In this document: positions 5,229 through 6,522 of the stretch, piece by piece | Numbering within the stretch: position 1 is the stretch's first letter | Layout of the letters: each line of letters begins with the position of its first letter | NCBI GenBank assembly: GCA_002049885.1 | Contig: MVCS01000081.1 | Location: 1-6,522, forward strand | Source of the DNA: Planctomycetales bacterium 4484_123 | GTDB lineage: Bacteria; Planctomycetota; Phycisphaerae; SM23-33 | Reading direction: 5' to 3' | DNA length: 6,522 nt | Notes under the pieces: model-generated | Database searches by the model: none | The model's input: only the letters and a program-made list of their open reading frames with translations | What the model was told of the DNA's origin: nothing | Made by a program: the position numbers and the translations under genes

Positions 5229-6522
5229 GTGTTCATGAGCTACGCTACGATGGCGCTGGTGTTGCTGTCGGCCGGCGTGGCCCGGGCCGACCAAGCCCGC
5301 TGGCTGGCTGGCGGCGAGCACGTGCTGGTCGTGTATGCCGCCGACGGCCCTGACCGCGACGGCAACGGCCTGCCGGACAGCCTGGAGGCGGCCCGGTACT
5401 ACGCCCACCGCAGACGAGTGCCCGCCGAGAACCTCCTTGGCCTGGCGCTCCGCCGCGAACGGGCCCGCCGCGGCCGATGGAGCTATCGAGAGTTCTACGA
5501 AAAGCTGCTCAAGCCGGTGACGGCCAAGCTGACCGCCAAGGCCCCCGATGGCGGGCGCCTCTCCGAGCGCATCTGCTACATACTGCTCTGTCCCGGCGTG
5601 CCCGTGTCCATGGCCGCGGTCCCGAAGGTGCCGAAGGGTGAAAAGCACTGGTTCCGCCGGCTGACCAACCGCAGCGTGGACAGCTACCTGGTCTGTCCCG
5701 AGGTGAACCTTCAGGTGGGCGTCAATGCCGAGACGGGCTTTCCGGTCCGCAAGGCAGGCACCGTGCTGGGTACGGTAGGCCGGGACTTGGCGCTGCCCAT
5801 CTTCGGTGCTTTTGCCGCAGCTCGGGCCCGAACCTTCCGCTACCTTCGCCACGAGGCGATGGCCGACTTCTATCTGGTCTGCCGCCTGGGCCTGGACCTC
5901 AAGACCGCCCGCGACATGCTCGACGGGGCACTGTATGCCGAGCGATACCTCCGACTGCCGGGCCCGGACGAGAACACCCCGTTCCGGCCGGCCATCTGGC
6001 TCGACATGAAGTACCGCTTTGCTTCCGACCATGTGATGTCGATGTCACGCGCCATGCCGCTGGTCCACGGCCTGAAGGGCTCGCCCTTCGCCCTGGGCAG
6101 GGGGTTGCTGCGGGTCTGGCCGCTGGTGATCGACAATCAGCCGGCCGAGATAGGCGCCGGCCGGGACGTCGCCCACAAACCCACCGTCACCGCCGTCATC
6201 GCCCGCGGCGGGGTGGACGCCGAGGGCGTCACCCTCGCCTCACCTCGCCGCATTGGCCGGAGGGGCAGGGACGTTCCGTCGGCCTTGTACTTCCCCCCCG
6301 GCTGCACCGTGAGCTGCTGGCCCGCGCCGGTCGCCAAGACGCGTTCCAGGCCAGCAACGACGCAGGCCGCCACGGCACCGGCGACCGCGCCAGCCAGACC
6401 GCGGCCCGGGCCGCTGGCGACGGCCAGGGTCGTCGGCATCGACGTGCGGCGTAACCGCCTGCTGCTGGATTCGACCCGCGGCTTCGTCGCCGGCGGGGTG
6501 GTCAAGTATGTCTGGCCGGGCG
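5229..6522 (+). CDS. Secreted TIGR03790-like protein of unknown function (3' truncated)
   Basis: The frame runs open from the GTG at 5229 to the window edge, with 431 complete codons and no stop. Residues 1-20 look like a signal peptide with an ARA/D cleavage site, so the product is probably exported. Residues ~31-270 resemble the TIGR03790 family found in planctomycetes and myxobacteria: HVLVVYAAD, a YYAHRRRVPAENLL segment, RICYILLCPGVPV, NRSVDSYL, and FYLVCRLGLDLKTARDMLDGAL. No function is established for that family that I know of. Residues 42-53 read DRDGNGLPDSLE, a full EF-hand-like calcium-loop pattern inserted near the N-terminus. Residues ~369-399 form a Pro/Ala/Thr/Arg-rich linker, followed by a short strand-rich stretch (VVGIDVRRNRLLLD), perhaps the start of a second domain. 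It follows mcsB after 77 bases that include two hairpins, so cotranscription is uncertain. The ATG at 5235 is an alternative start. Confidence 0.65.
   Translation, partial: MFMSYATMALVLLSAGVARADQARWLAGGEHVLVVYAADGPDRDGNGLPDSLEAARYYAHRRRVPAENLLGLALRRERARRGRWSYREFYEKLLKPVTAKLTAKAPDGGRLSERICYILLCPGVPVSMAAVPKVPKGEKHWFRRLTNRSVDSYLVCPEVNLQVGVNAETGFPVRKAGTVLGTVGRDLALPIFGAFAAARARTFRYLRHEAMADFYLVCRLGLDLKTARDMLDGALYAERYLRLPGPDENTPFRPAIWLDMKYRFASDHVMSMSRAMPLVHGLKGSPFALGRGLLRVWPLVIDNQPAEIGAGRDVAHKPTVTAVIARGGVDAEGVTLASPRRIGRRGRDVPSALYFPPGCTVSCWPAPVAKTRSRPATTQAATAPATAPARPRPGPLATARVVGIDVRRNRLLLDSTRGFVAGGVVKYVWPG

Noticed and set aside
5196..6032. Open minus-strand frame opposite the TIGR03790-like gene
   Set aside because: The plus-strand frame has a signal peptide, a ribosome binding site and family-like motifs; the antisense frame shows none.

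Overview
The window is a GC-rich bacterial chromosomal segment. It carries five complete or nearly complete protein genes and one 5'-truncated gene, and I see no RNA gene, mobile element or CRISPR array. The gene content suggests a member of the Planctomycetes or a related lineage (inference only): an anti-sigma-like membrane protein paired with a secreted helical protein, a large cytosolic alkaline-phosphatase-superfamily enzyme ending in a GLGYI-type tail, McsA/McsB outside a Firmicutes-type ctsR-mcsA-mcsB-clpC operon, and a TIGR03790-like secreted protein.

Layout. Bases 1-468 hold the C-terminal part of a single-pass membrane protein. It overlaps by four bases (GTGA) with 465-1697, which encodes a membrane-anchored or secreted protein built from two ungapped copies of a roughly 146-residue helical domain. 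Each copy starts with an LTxxQ-like motif, as in Spy/CpxP proteins. An 81-base convergent gap with a stem-loop follows. The minus-strand gene at 1779-3422 encodes a type I phosphodiesterase / alkaline-phosphatase-superfamily enzyme with all expected metal-binding residues. A 182-base divergent intergenic region (3423-3604) has recognisable sigma-70-like promoter elements for both directions. On the mcsA side the promoter is overlaid by an imperfect inverted repeat.

Rightward genes. mcsA (3605-4087) and mcsB (4084-5151) overlap by four bases and are predicted to form the protein-arginine phosphorylation pair: McsB is the kinase and McsA its zinc-finger activator. No ctsR or clpC is adjacent. 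Two consecutive stem-loops lie at and just after the mcsB stop codon. The last gene (5229 to the window end) encodes a signal-peptide-bearing TIGR03790-like protein of unknown function, with an EF-hand-like calcium-loop sequence near its N-terminus and a Pro/Ala/Thr/Arg-rich linker near the window edge.

How the genes work together. The first two genes look translationally coupled and probably act together in envelope or stress sensing (inference). McsA and McsB form one functional unit. I see no firm functional link between these pairs, the phosphatase and the TIGR03790-like gene. All family names come from recognising sequence by eye, with no database search.
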